Origin: Heterobasidion occidentale
Lineage: Eukaryota; Basidiomycota; Agaricomycetes; Russulales; Bondarzewiaceae
Direction of reading: 5' to 3'
Assembly: GCA_039111635.1 (NCBI GenBank)
Contig: JBCAQO010000005.1
Coordinates: 1,302,001 to 1,366,000 of the forward strand
DNA: 64,000 bases
Shown here: one piece after another, positions 1-11,893 of the stretch
Numbering within the stretch: the stretch's first letter is position 1
Layout: each line of letters starts with the position of its first letter
Translations under genes and position numbers: made by a program
The notes under the pieces: generated by a model
What the model saw: the letters and a program-made list of their open reading frames with translations, nothing else
Told to the model about the DNA's origin: nothing
Databases searched by the model: none

Positions 1-248
1 CCCGATCTTGGTGGTCCACGAAGAAACGCGGCAATCTTTTGCCCACTTCGTCACCTCGTGCGTTGCCACCAGATGCCTATGTTGTTCCCTCATTGATATT
101 GCTCCCCAGGACGTGCGCCATCGTGGGCGGAGTTCTCACTGTGGCCTCGATCCTTGACAGCGTACTCTTCGCCACTGGACGGCATCTCAAGAAAACCGGC
201 ACTTCGTCCAGTAACGGTAATGGCCACCCTAGTGGCAAGTTGATGTAA
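1..248 (+). CDS. Erv41/Erv46-family ER-Golgi cargo receptor, 3' end
   Basis: This is the C-terminal end of a protein whose start lies before the window. The first exon (frame from base 2) reads PILVVHEETRQSFAHFVTS. A 52-nt intron at 58-109 (GTGCGT...CCCAG) restores frame into TCAIVGGVLTVASILDS, followed by a short Ser/Gly/Asn tail ending GKLM and TAA. The pattern 'ETRQSF..F.T..CAIVGGV..V...LDS' is typical of the last membrane segment of Erv41/Erv46 (ERGIC2/ERGIC3) proteins. These cycle in COPII and COPI vesicles between ER and Golgi as a complex. Which of the two paralogs this is cannot be decided from about 65 residues. Confidence 0.72.
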   Translation, partial: RSWWSTKKRGNLLPTSSPRALPPDAYVVPSLILLPRTCAIVGGVLTVASILDSVLFATGRHLKKTGTSSSNGNGHPSGKLM

Positions 249-640
249 TGTGGATGTGTATTATACAATATACACACGTGGTGTATCGATCACCTCGCCA
301 TCTAGGCGATGACATGTTATCCATTGACATGTCTTTGAAGACTCGACAGTGTGCTGAACGACACTCTATAGCTCATATATATGGATTCACGCCACGAGAA
401 TCTGCCTGTAGCGGTGAGTCTTGTCAGCCAGTTAGTATGCATCAATTCTCTGTGCACGCTGTCAGCCAATGAAGGACCCCTGAGGAAGTCACCGCAAGGT
501 GATTCTCCGAATCTCAATTTGTACCATACACAGTATCTCCTTTGGAGTCAAAATCGAGTTCCTTCCATTGAATTTTCGAAGGAGGAATAAATAGTTGGCA
601 CTTCCGCCGCCGCATCTTCCGTCACATATAGTGCCTTTGA
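249..640. other. intergenic, no gene seen
   Basis: This stretch lies between the Erv41/46 stop and the C-terminal region of a minus-strand membrane gene, so the two genes converge. Short open frames occur on both strands but none has family motifs or splice structure. Confidence 0.5.
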
Positions 641-2689
641 TCAGATAATTTCACGACGGTCTTCCATTCTTGAGGCCGCATCTAGGTGGCAATAAGTTGT
701 GATCAGACTCGGTGATATGGACGAGATGGAAATGCTTACAGGAACAGGGTCGACAACCCTACTCATCTCAGTATCCACTTGAACCGTGAGATCCTGGAGA
801 GAATCAGCATCTACAATGGTTGAAATTGGAGTTGATCTACCTGCCCACGAATCGCACTTTTCGATCCGATGTGTTGTGATGCTTTCCCAGAGCGCCGAGC
901 ATTTGCAGATAGAGGTAGAGAAAACATAGGATCGTTCTGCCTTTGTCATTAAGACTTTGCCTGCTGTTCAAAGTCGCGAGAAGAGAGTTGAGATACACTG
1001 TGGTGTGAATGTTTAGTATGTGAGGTTGTTCATCAAACCAGTTGAGATAGCGGACATTTGCTGAGAATGAGGTATATTCCGACAAATAAGAATCCCGGTA
1101 TGGCAGTGTACTGAATCGAGTGTGAGAGTCAGAGCGGACAAGACAAGATGAGGCACGAGAACTGACCACGGCCACCGTCACCAGAGCAAAAATGCTATAT
1201 CCGGGAGGAATTAAGTGAGAAACTCAAAGTTGAGAAGTGCGGATGTAAATCTTGACCTTGGAAACAAACCTGTAGTTACGATGTACATTATCATCGTATT
1301 GATGAGCGAGTTCGTTCTGCGGATCTTTGGGCAACCAAGTCTTTGACACGGTAGAATTTAATGCTTACCTCTTGAACGAAGAATGCTCTCTCCATAGTAA
1401 AACTGAAGTTACGATTGTGATGATCCAGTCCGAAGCACAGCTTGAGGTGAGCACGCCGTATATGCTAGTCTAGGGTTGGATGTGGCATTCAATCAGCATC
1501 AAACAAAAGATTTATTGGACATACTTTTTGAGTCAAAATTTCAAGGGCTTCCTTCAAGCAATAACTGGAATGGATGTCGCATAATCTATCAATCCAGTAT
1601 ATCTTGACAGTTGAAGATCTTACAGCTGGATAGACAGTCTAGATATGTGAGATTGTCAACCAGGATACTCGGCCGCTGCGAAAGTGTAACCTACAAAGCC
1701 CAAATGCTGCAGTTGATATTATTGTTAGTTCCATCGTCCTTGCATAGGCGAAACGAGTACTCGCCCAAGCTCACAGTGACAGGAACAGCCTAGTAGCGAA
1801 TAAGAGCTAAGTCAATGCTAGACTTTCACACGGCAAAGCACTCACTATTAGGGCTGCGAGCACCCTGTTGGAATCGCTCACTAGACATGTACATGGTGAA
1901 TCAAACTATGAACAAGGCATTCTTTCAGCTCACATTTCCAAATCCTGCGAAGGTAAAAACTATGATGAAATAGGACTATATCAGCGTAGGCGGTGTGAGA
2001 ATAGGACTGACTTACCATCTGACTGCGGTGTCGCTGATGCTCTGAGAAGACGTAATTGTCATGAGAGGTATGCAGAGTCAAGGAATATGTACCACGCACT
2101 GTCAACAAAACAGTGGTCTGGAAATTTGTGTCAGATAATCTGGCTGTAGGTAGATAGAAACTACCAGCTCAACTGACCGAATAGACCTAAAAATATTGTT
2201 AGCAAACAGGTATTAATTGAGGTGGAATGATCTTGCCATGGGATTCGGCTGATGTACACCCGAAAAGCATCCCTCTCTAAGTTAACCAAATCTTCGAACA
2301 CTCCATACGCAGCAAGAACGGCATGCACGCTGTCAATCATCCTCCAAAAGCACACCATCAGCTCCTCACAACAGCGATACAACGAGAGGATCGAGCACCA
2401 TAGAACAGCCACCTAAAGCTATATCGGTTGATAGTTAAGAGCATAAGAAACAGTAGTTCGCACCAGAATTTTGATTGGACGAGATTCATTTGGGTACGCC
2501 TTGTAGTATAAATATGCCTGGATGGTCGTGATGCCATACAGACTGAATATCCAAACAAAATAAATCCACAGAAACTTATCAGTCATCGTCCCATGAGAAC
2601 AGAGCTCCAGGAACTTACACCGCCGCAAGATAGTTTCCAGCATATAGAGCGGCTGTGGTTAGGAGCAGAGCACTATTTCCGTTCATCAT
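641..2689 (-). CDS. DUF6533/DUF6534-like multi-membrane protein, diverged copy A
   Basis: This is a minus-strand, multi-exon gene. The first exon starts MMNGNSALLLTTAALYAGNY (ATG at 2689). A phase-0 intron then leads to FLWIYFVWIFSLYGITTIQA and YLYYKAYPNESRPIKIL, which matches the N-terminal 'LYG(I/V)...QTY.Y...YP.D....K.LV' signature of the family. A later exon (about 2360-2270) gives FWRMIDSVHAVLAAYGVFED, the second signature. Downstream are FYLRRIWK, VYLNSLLATLNSRQ (about 985-945) and DLTVQVDTEMSRVVD (about 800-755), the third signature and tail. The family is known as seven-helix membrane proteins of unknown function. The middle exons (1900-1200) could not be joined confidently. The frame changes around 950-965 between the 'NSLLATLNSR' motif and the tail, so this copy may be decaying or may have an intron I did not resolve. 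It is clearly more distant from the two copies at 15.9-21.3 kb than they are from each other. Confidence 0.5.
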
Positions 2690-3308
2690 ACACACGGGGA
2701 TGGCTTGTATGATTCAACTATGTTTCTTTATATAAGACATGATCACACGTCCATAGCCATACTGCAAGCCGAAGCTCATAATGATTCCTGTACTCGCACC
2801 TAAAACAATTGGATCTGAACAGGGTCATTCTCCACAGAAGGCGGCTGATACCTATGAAGGGAAAGATTGATTGACGCACTCATACAATTCAGACTCAGAT
2901 AGCCTCGTTGAGCGATGGCAGTTACAAGCTCGTGGTGATACAAGGTGATACGTGCCTATTCAGCTTCAACATTGACTAATATACACTTTCCTGAGAAAGT
3001 TCCTACGCACGAGGTGTTCATCATTTACTCATCAGTCCTTCCACATCGGCATCCAGTGCATCCTATGAATGAGAAGATGGAATCATAGCAATGTCATTGC
3101 GGTGCGCGAGTCTTCAATGTGAAGAACCAACCATCACGTTATACAAAGATGACCATCAGACGTCACATTGAAACACATCACCGCCGTTTTCTAGCCGAGG
3201 CGGTGACGCTGCCAGTCTCTGACGGCCTCTGTTTTCGTTTTTGCGCGGTCGAAGGGGTTGCCGTCGTTGTACCAGTCCTTCTTGTTGCAGGAGTCCTCGG
3301 GTTGTTTT
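2690..3308. other. intergenic, no gene seen
   Basis: This is the upstream side of the minus-strand membrane gene and the downstream side of the next minus-strand gene. An alternative C-terminal exon of the coiled-coil gene could extend to 3178 (see that entry). Nothing else is recognisable. Confidence 0.4.
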
Positions 3309-4722
3309 TCAGCTGTTGGGCTTTGCGAGCGGTTTCGCGTGCCCTATAAACTCGGCAGGATCTTCCTATTGAATTTGTTTGCCAATGGTCAGCAAAGGAC
3401 AAGGTGGCACAAAAAATGTGGAGCATCACATACATCAACACCAAGCGCTAGCTCATCTATATCATCATCATCGTGGACTAGTTCGCGCCTGCGGTTGACT
3501 GGGTGTGGTGACCGGCGCCTCTTCCGTGCCGTCGCGTTATCTACGTACTCAGACTCTTCCTCGGAATCATCTGAGGACTCTCCCTCCTCTGATTCGTCAT
3601 CTTCATCGTCGTACTCCGATTCCGATTCGCCACGATTGGATTCAGGCTGAGTTTTCTGTGATCGGGGTGTTGTAGTTGCTGAACCACTGGCAAGGCGGGA
3701 GCGCTGGACGGTGCTAGAGGCTGGACCTGGCACTGAGCTTGATACCTGCACTTGTTCATCATTTTCTTCCTTAATTGGTACATCCACGACCGCTTGGACA
3801 TGTCGTATCACTTGTGTCTTGACCGGCGCTCTGGAGGCCGTCCGTTTTTGGGCGGCAGGAGTGGCAGATGGTTTCGGTTTCGCGCCAGGCGTTTGCGCGG
3901 AGGGGGTTGAAATCCGATTCTTTTTGGCGGCAGTGGCAGTGGTGGCACGCGAGGGGGTTACGTACTTCGATGACGCTGTGGAGGAACGTACCACCATTGT
4001 CGAGGCGGTGGGGACATTGGGATCTAGTCTTGGGGTAGACGGTGTATTGCTTGACTTGATCTGGATGGAGCGCGTATAAAGATGGGTATGCATGGGAGGC
4101 GGAGATGCATGTAGAGAGAACGGTGCATACGATAGGTGACTCAAACTCATTCAGGCGCGCTTGTAAACGCAAGCGTTCCTCCTCTGCTCGTTTCCACTGA
4201 GCTTTCCAGTCTTCTACCTCACGTCGGGAGGCGTCGCCCGAGCGGACACACTGATCCTTCCACCGCTCGGCGTCAGCACGAGCTTGCGATACAAGCCCTA
4301 CCTGGCGGACCACCTGATCGGTATGGTATGGCAGAGTCCATCAGAGCGACCGTAGAGCTGCAAGCGTTCCCACGTACCGCCACCTTCGCCCTTTCAATCT
4401 TACTCTGCATATCTTGCACCCTTCCTTCGAGTTCGTGCATGGATGCGATAGCTTGGTCCCGCTCGTGTCTGACCTGGCGAAGCTCGGCTTCGAAGTGTGC
4501 AACCTGAGAACGTGTCTCCTGGATTGCTTGCGCCTGTGGAAAAGACACGATCAGGAAGATCACATGTTGGATTTGAAGAGAAGAGGGTCGCACAGTGGTC
4601 AGGAGCGTATTGAGAATTCGTTGAGTCCATCGGCCAGGTTGTCCGCAGGTCCGGCCATCGTTGCATTCAACATTCAGGTGAGGCGATCGAAACGCGATCT
4701 TCACTCTCGACGCGTCGAACAT
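3309..4722 (-). CDS. coiled-coil, Lys/Arg-rich and acidic protein of unknown function
   Basis: I do not recognise the family. A four-to-five-exon model reads from ATG at 4722 (MFDASRVKIAFRS). An intron with a strong acceptor (TTTTCCACAG) leads into a coiled-coil exon (AQAIQETRSQVAHFEAELRQ, VRHERDQAIASMHELEGRVQ). A second coil exon follows (VSQARADAERWKDQCVRSG, WKAQWKRAEEERLRLQARLN), then a Ser/Thr/Pro-rich segment, KTQVIRHVQAVVDVPIKEE, an Asp/Glu run, a KRRR cluster and DDDDIDELALGVD. After the GTATGT donor at about 3430 the phase-0 acceptor gives a short tail ending at 3309 (EDPAEFIGHAKPLAKPNS). A second frame of the same exon, open down to 3178, encodes a more basic tail (ARKAQQLKNNPRTPATRRTG) and could be used with a weaker donor. 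Composition suggests a nuclear or chromosomal protein; that is inference. The N-terminus is uncertain. Confidence 0.5.
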
Positions 4723-5137
4723 GTTACGTAATCTACGCAAAGACGCGCCGCGCCGGTCAAGCACCGTCGGTGGTTCTGAAATTCACTCGTCGTTTGTTAG
4801 CCACCGTATTGCAGCGTATTGCACTATGAACAATCCAAGGAATTCTGAGCTTGGCTTGTTGCCCGCCTTCTATGAGGCTTGCGAAATCTTGCTCGGGCGC
4901 AGGCGGGACGTCGGGAATCAGATGAAGACAGTTGAAGCATCACAAAACCTCCTGGCGCGTTGCCCAGATTACAGCCCTGCCTTACACTTCTCACTGAGAA
5001 GCCAGTCCCTCGATGCTCATTCCTTCCAGATTGCGAGGTTGTCACTGCATTCTACGCCGCTTGCACTACGCGTGATATCGATACCTGTTTTTCAACAAAC
5101 TTGATTATTCAGATTAGACATCTTCCCACATCAACGA
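4723..5137. other. intergenic, no gene seen
   Basis: This is the spacer between two minus-strand genes, the start of the coiled-coil gene and the stop of the peptidase. No reading frame here shows family motifs. Confidence 0.45.
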
Positions 5138-8035
5138 TTAGTTCGGTAACTTTTGAACTTCAACCTGCTCATCATCTTCGTGCTTTCCGGTATATAAATC
5201 CAACCACCTGAGCACTTCGTAATGCCACTTGAGGCTGAGAACAAGAGTGGAATCAGCGATACATCGGCTAAGAGCAAGCCGATCGATGTCACCTATTTCC
5301 GTGGTTGAGCACCCAGTGGTTTTCGTCAGGGAAAATCACCAAACGGCTAGGCACGCCGCGCCTGACAGATACATGAACCAGATTAAAGACCGAAGACAGG
5401 TAGAAAATGGTAATGCGATGATACGCACTGTAGTAGCGCATGGAAAGCCCCGATCCCATCCGTTTCCGGCAAGCGATAGTCTTTGCTTCCGTGGATCACG
5501 AGCTGAGGCGTAGACCATTTGTGCACGAAATTCGTCGGGTTGAACTTGTCCAGCACCTTCTTCGCGTTTTCATCCCAGGGGCGTCCTCCCCATTCATGAT
5601 TGAACTACTCATGGTGAGTATTTGAAAACATCAGGTATTAGATATGCGGAACGTACAAAGAAGAGCTCGTCGGTGGAGTAGCCATTGTACGTCGCGTCGA
5701 ATACGCCATCATGGCAAACCAAGGCCTTGAAATTGAAGCCAAATTCAGGATGGCCTTGAATCCAGCTGTTACAATAGACCACTGAATACGTGAGATACGG
5801 ACGAGGAGGATACTGCGTACTTGATCGCGTATCCTCCCCAGCTCGCCCCAGCAGCGGCCGCACGATCCGGGTCGATCTCAGGGTATTGCTGCAAAACATA
5901 TTTGAATCCTTGCTGGAGATCGACGAAGGGTTTGCCTCCCCAGTCTCCGGCAATCGCGTCGGTAAAGGCTATTACTGCAGTGAGAGACCGTTTAAATTCA
6001 AGGGACCATTTAACACAAACCTTGTCCGAAAGTTGTGGATCCCGTAGGATTGATCGCGACTGTAAAATAACCCTGCTGAGCGAAAATGTTGGGGTTCCAT
6101 CGCGTTGACCAACGGTCATCCCACACGCCCTGGGGGCCTAAACGAAAGAGAAGCCGTTTAGCCGGTTTCGTCTGACTTGACAGGGACAGAAAGCATATGC
6201 GAACCTCCATGAATGAGCAACAAAATGGGCCACTTCTTCTCCTCGCCTTCCTTGAACCCTTTCGGCTTATACACCCATCCCTGGACCTTTTTGCCTTCCG
6301 CGCCATCGAAATAGAAGGACTCGCCCTTACGCAACTCCCTGCCTTTCAGCGCATCGTCTGTGAAGTGTGTCACCTGTACAGGTTCGCCCTTCCACTCTAA
6401 AGGTGCATCGACGTCGGCACTGTACTTGCGCTTCGTCAGCTCGGCTTCCAGGTTCCTGAGGTCACGAAGAATGAAGACGTCGTTCGGCCCAGTGACAGAC
6501 GAACGACTGAATATCAAGCGGCCGTAAGGAAGGGTCTGAAGACCTGTAGCGGCACCGTCGTGGGTGAGCTCTACAGGTGTCTTGTAGAATGGTAGAAGGT
6601 CGGGGTCCGTAGTATGGAACGAGGGTGTGGGTGGTATAGGGAGGACGTAGACTTTGTTGCGAGCATGGTCCCCTGCGGTGAGGTAGATAAAGTCTGCTTC
6701 CGCCTCAGTAGAGAACTATGTAATATCAATTTGGTCAACGATGCAGAATGACACGTTGTCAAAAGCGCTCACGGCTATTGAGTCGGGAGAACGATCCCAA
6801 GACTGTGTGATCGTGAAGCGAACATCCTTCACCAAATCATAAATGACAATTTTTGCACTTCGTACCCGCCGCGCCCAGGTAGTCAGTTCAGCATTCGAAG
6901 ACACACGACGTTCCTCTTACCGGTCTGATTCGTAACCGTCTTCGTCCAACTCGAGCCAAGCTGCCTTGTCACCCTTATTATTGAACACTGGGCTGTGGAC
7001 AGCTCCCTGCTTCCCAGATGTCAACTCGCGGGGCTTCTCATTTCCCAAGAAATCTACAATATACACCTGTTCGAAAGGAGATCAGCTTACTCTACGGCCT
7101 GTTCGAAGCCCGCGCCGGCTCTCACGTTCTGTTTGGTGTGCCATGCCTCTGGAAGCTTAGGGTCCTTCGTAGTGTATATGATGTGGTCGCGAGAGATATC
7201 GAAGTCATCTGTTCCACCGAAAGGCTCGACAGGGGCATGCTTTAAGGTGGCAGTCAGTGTTGAGAAGGAAAAGTGCTAAAAGAAATTGACGAACGTGACC
7301 CGTCCCATGTAGCACATTATAAAACTGGTTCTCGAAATGCCAGCTCCTGCCAGGGTCCGGGAAGACTTTGACAGTGAACAGAGACGACTTCTTCGGACCA
7401 GCCCAGGTATCCCAGTGCCTCTCATAAGTCTCATCATATACGAGAGCCGTGTTGCCTCTGTTCGACCACGCCTCATCATTTTCACGAACGGCGGTTAAAT
7501 TTCCATCCTCGTGTACATTGTCCGAGAAAACCAGGACACCCGTCTGCTGCTGGTAGCGGAAGTTCGAAGCTGTGGACGTGGGGAAGGTGCCAACAAGAAC
7601 AGGATCCTCCTGAATGAGACTCTGCACGGCGCCATCTGGGTTGAACCTGACGTTTATGGCATATAGGGAAGAAGTCTTTTCGCCATCATCGGGAGTGACA
7701 TGTCCGACGATATAGGGTGAGAGCCAGAAGGCCTCCCCGCCCTTGGTGAGTGGGATTTCGATTGGTGAGACCGTGGATTCAAGGGGGGCAATGAAGATCG
7801 ATTTGGAGTTCCTTCCCACCGGAAGGATGCGTTTGATGCGTGAGCATATGGACCAACGCTGGAAAGGTATTTTGACGTACTTTTTGGTATCGAAGGAGTA
7901 TTTGGAGACTGGGATGAGAGCCAAATCTCCCGCGAGGTTCGCGACACCTGCGCCTGGACGGGCCAGTTCAACTAGGTCCTTCGGAGTGAAGACGTCATCC
8001 CCAGTCCTCAACTTGAACTCTTTGGTAGTGCTCAT
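5138..8035 (-). CDS. dipeptidyl peptidase V-like serine peptidase (family S9C)
   Basis: About 12 exons join cleanly with short introns (for example 7812-7880 and 7240-7294). The start chosen is ATG at 8035 ([20 protein letters not shown]); an in-frame ATG at 8122 adds 29 residues. The N-terminal half is a beta-propeller ([47 protein letters not shown]). The C-terminal half is a prolyl-oligopeptidase hydrolase: [20 protein letters not shown] (oxyanion region), [10 protein letters not shown] with the nucleophile Ser in G-x-S-x-[17 protein letters not shown] with the catalytic Asp, and [14 protein letters not shown] with the catalytic His. The end is [15 protein letters not shown]...KLPN. DPP5 enzymes cleave dipeptides from peptide N-termini, and Aspergillus homologs are secreted. 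No clear signal peptide is visible from either start, so this copy may be intracellular or may have an unseen upstream exon. Confidence 0.88.
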
Positions 8036-8456
8036 AGTGCCCGCTGGTTCCGGAGGTGGGTTGGGAGATTGAAGTGGTATTTGGGCAGCGAGCCCAAAGA
8101 GAGAGATGTGGGGAAACCACATGTCCAGGTGGTTCCTTTAAGTAGAGGTTCGCCGGAGAATGCAGGGGTGTCTTTAAATACCGCGCCTGCGCGGTCAGGG
8201 GATATGCTCATGTGTAGTAAGCCTCTCGACAGTCTCACACAATCTCGCTCATCCTGGGCAATTAATTGGTTGAATGTATCGAGAGGGTGTTCCTGTCCAT
8301 GAGTTCACACGATACACGCCATGCGTCACAACCTTCTGGCCCGATGGTCTCATAAATCAAGTTCCTAACGTGCGTAGTACATAGGCGTCAGGGTTAATAG
8401 GGCAGCACGTCTGCTACCGCTAAGAAATACAATGGACATACGAAAATACGAGGTAT

Positions 8457-9440
8457 CTACTCGCTCATCTCAGCATCGCCCTCGTCCGCTACAACATCAT
8501 CCCCGCCTTCATCGAGGTTGAAGGCAGGATCGTCGATCTGCACAACCTCCCCAGTCGCAGAGTCCCACCTTGCTTTCAGGCCCACCTTGAATTCCACCAT
8601 TTTCTCCCCGATCAGCTTTAGAAGCTGTGCTTGTTCGCTCGTGAGCGTCTTGCCCTTCTCGCATAGCTTGTGTGGGTTGTCTAGCGTTGGGACCCCCTTT
8701 TTCATCGTTGTCGTCAGACCCAATCTTCGCAGCTGCGGCTCCTCGTTATGTGGGAAAGGCTCCGGTGGGTCTGAATGATGCTGCATGACAGGCCCAGCAG
8801 GAATGATGATGGTTCGCGTCGCGCGGTTGCCTTGCCGTGCGAATTCAGGTTGCCGAAAGTCTTTGAACCACTCAATGACTTCTGTGGGCTCTGTGTCGGT
8901 GAAGAGTAGGCCGACTTGCCCTTTTATTTGCTGTTTCCGAAGCGGATGAATGAACGAACGAGTGATAGGTATTAAAAAAACACGCACTGTCGTCAGCTTC
9001 GCCAAACCTGGCCGATGCTCCTCCTCTACCGTCTTCCCCAATGCCTTTGCCATCACTGCCCCCCGTCCGAAGAATATACGAGCAGAGCTGTCCAACTATT
9101 AGATTCCCTCGCGCAACAAGCTGTAAGGACGATGAACATACTCCTTCCACAGATTGCGGACGGTTTGCAGATGCGCATTGCGCATACTACCGACTTCGAA
9201 AAGCCAGCAGTACTTCCATTTTTCGACATGAGCTTGAAGCTACTTTCCTGAAAATTGAGCTCTCAGCACCCAAGACATCACAAATTGCACGCACATCGGT
9301 TATTTGAGCACCTTTCTGCTCTTTAGTCTTTTTTGTGACCTTGCTTAAGGTCACTTAAGTGCAACAGAGTGAATTAGCCTGAGTAGTGGAAGTTGAAGGC
9401 AGGCAAACGCACCGAGCTTCTGTCTTTTAGATTTTGGCAT
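8457..9440 (-). CDS. MRT4: ribosome assembly factor Mrt4 (uL10-like)
   Basis: Five exons. ATG at 9440 gives MPKSKRQKL. An intron leads to VTKKTKEQKGAQITD, then LQAHVEKWKYCWLFEVGSMR and NAHLQTVRNLWKD. The phase-2 intron with acceptor GACAG gives SARIFFGRGAVMAKALGKTV. Another intron joins LAKLTT to QIKGQVGLLFTDTEP. The tail contains EPQLRRLGLTTTMKKGVPTL, LTSEQAQLLKLIGEKMVEFK and an acidic C-terminus ending AEMSE. The match to yeast and human Mrt4 is strong along the whole length (about 240 residues). Mrt4 is a nucleolar paralog of stalk protein P0 that holds the P0 site on pre-60S particles and is exchanged late for P0. It is transcribed away from deoxyhypusine hydroxylase across a 136-bp gap. 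Confidence 0.93.
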
Positions 9441-9576
9441 GTCTTATGGCGGGAGGTAAGTGTAGAATTTCCTCTTTTGGAACCGATCTCCTCGCTCTTT
9501 CAATTACCAATTACTCAAATTTAGGAAAATAACCCTTCTGCTCCGTTCTGCAGTGTGCACCTCTACCTGGTTAACC
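9441..9576. promoter_or_regulatory. bidirectional promoter MRT4/DOHH
   Basis: Only 136 bp separate the two divergent start codons, so the core promoters of both genes and their 5' leaders must share this segment. No TATA box is evident. That both products serve translation suggests co-regulation; this is inference. Confidence 0.6.
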
Positions 9577-10879
9577 ATGTCTACCGGACTCGTTGTGTCT
9601 GAGTCTGACCTCGAGATTCTCGAGGACACTCTGCTAAACAAGTCCGGGAGTATTCCTCTACATAACAGGTTCAGAGCGCTGTTCACGCTCAAGGCACTCA
9701 AGAACGAAGACGCGATACGCATCATCTCAAAAGGTGTGCACAAATTCTGCTCGCCTGTTGCACATATCAGAATGCGCTCATAATAGACCCAAGGATTTCA
9801 GGATCCATCTGCTTTGCTGAAGCATGAATTGGCGTATTGTTTGGGTCAAATCGAGCACGAAGCAGCACTTCCTACGCTCGAGAGGGTGTTAGCAGATGAG
9901 ACTGAAGATCCAATGGTTCGACATGAGGTCAGCGACCCTTACTTATGCTGAAGAACATCCTAAACTCACTGTAGACTATGCTCCTGCCTTAGGCAGCGGA
10001 GGCCATGGGCGCAATTTCTTCTACTTCATCACTCCCCATTCTGAAGAAGTACATCCACGATCCAGAGCGAGCAGTACGCGAGACGTGCGAGATCGCGCTC
10101 GCAAGAATAAAATGGGACAACTCTGAAGAGGGACGGCGGCATCAATCCGCGCAGGCGATTCAGTGAGTTTTATCATACTCGTTCAATGCTCCCCTCTCAG
10201 TGTCTTATATTGATCTAAGGACATATACATCTATTGATCCTGCACCCCCTACCTCCGGGCTCCTGGCTGGAAAACCAAAACCAGAAGATCTGTCAGAAGC
10301 CAGTATTTCGCGGCTACAGTCACAGCTTGTAGATACAAAGCTTCCGCTTTTCGAGCGATATCGTGCTATGTTCGCATTGCGAAACATCGGTACAGCGGAA
10401 GCTGTCGATGCACTTGCCTCTGGCTTCACAGACGACAGTGCGCTCTTCAAGTATGTTCTCAATCTCACCTCTGTTTTCCCGTTCACGTGGGATGTTCAAC
10501 GAGACAATCGATCTACCCAGGCATGAAATCGCATTTGTTTTCGGCCAATTACTCTCGCCACATTCCGTTCCCGCCCTCCTTAAAGTTCTACAAAGCTCTT
10601 CCGAGTCGGACATGGTTCGGCACGAAGCTGCTGAAGCCCTAGGTGGAATCGCGACACCAGAGGTTCTTCCATACCTCAAAGAGTACATGAATAAGGAAGA
10701 TGCCCCCGTTGTCGTGAGGGAGAGCTGCCAGGTCGCTCTTGATATGTACGAGGTACGCGTAGTACTTGAGTTTTTGATGTTCGCTTCATTGATTTCGATC
10801 GTAGTATGAAAACTCTGACCAGTTTCAGTATGCGAATGGATTAGACGGCACACCCCTCTCTCAGGTGGTTGGTGCATAG
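9577..10879 (+). CDS. LIA1: deoxyhypusine hydroxylase (HEAT-repeat di-iron enzyme)
   Basis: Six exons with ordinary donors (GTGTGC, GTCAGC, GTGAGT, GTATGT, GTACGC). ATG at 9577 begins [20 protein letters not shown]; the protein ends [16 protein letters not shown]. The four His-Glu motifs that bind the two irons are all present in two halves of HEAT repeats: [12 protein letters not shown] and [12 protein letters not shown] in the first half, [12 protein letters not shown] and [12 protein letters not shown] in the second. The enzyme hydroxylates deoxyhypusine on eIF5A to make hypusine, the last step of that modification. Every intron preserves frame, and no key residue is missing. Confidence 0.96.
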
Positions 10880-11893
10880 ATTCGATGTTGTCCTCGAGAT
10901 GTTGGGAGATGTATGAGATTGGGCAGTGTATTATTTGATGTTTCCCTCCAACTCGGTGCGCCTGCGACATCTTGATATATTTGTTGCTATCGTGCCCTCT
11001 ACTCTGACGGAGATAATGTATTTCTTGATTTTGAGCCTTTTGCGTCAGATATTGTTCAGCAATCAATATCCACAGATCTATCGCAAACTATCAAATCGAC
11101 ACCGCAAACCAAGCCTTGCATATCATTCAAGTGTTCAAACTTTATCAAAAGCTCGGACTCGTACAATTCTCTTCTCGGTGTTGAACATCGATCACTGAAT
11201 TCTTCACGCAGTCCATTCTTCAGACTTGACAAGTTGAAGCAAGCATTGCGGGGAAATGATCTGGCCTTGCTCTGCTCTGTCAACAGTGGATGGAAGGGTG
11301 GTCTCTTGGATTCCAATATAATAATGGCAGTATCTGGAGTTGCACTTGGTAATGAATCTATTACCCTCTGGGACGCATGAGTAAATGTATCCTATGGGAA
11401 CGAGGTCCGGGTTTGACCAAATCCCAGTCGGTAACATCGAGAGGGTGGGGCACGACGGTGTTTCAACGGGCTTTCGCATGCTACTTACGCGAGAATGAAG
11501 GATCTTTGGGAACAGTATGCACACTCACACATCAGGTTCTCTCCGGCATCGTAGGTCTGATTAGCACGCAAATTAGCCGATGTCCAGAGGTATGATCTCT
11601 ACCGGCAAGTCGAGCATGCACTGTTCACTGGCTCCATTCGTGTACTTTAGGGCTAAGAATTCACGGACTCGGATATTAGGGCCAAGGTGTCATTGGAGGC
11701 GTCCAGACGTGTGTTGTCAGTCCCTTGCTTCGAGTATTGAGATACTAATGCATACTAGGAACGATAAAATTACACATGACGGAACAGCACCGTGTGCATA
11801 GAGCATACAACGACATACGATACGGACTTAACAATGTTACAAACAATCCAAAACTTGTAACATAGAAATGATACGGCTCCCCTTGATCATCCT
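10880..11893. other. intergenic, no gene seen
   Basis: This is a convergent region between the DOHH and oxygenase stops. Open frames up to about 106 codons (minus strand, 11204-11524) have no recognisable motif and no supporting splice structure. Confidence 0.45.

Noticed and set aside
11204..11524. 106-codon minus-strand frame between DOHH and the oxygenase
   Set aside because: No motif, no splice partners, and it lies between two convergent 3' ends.
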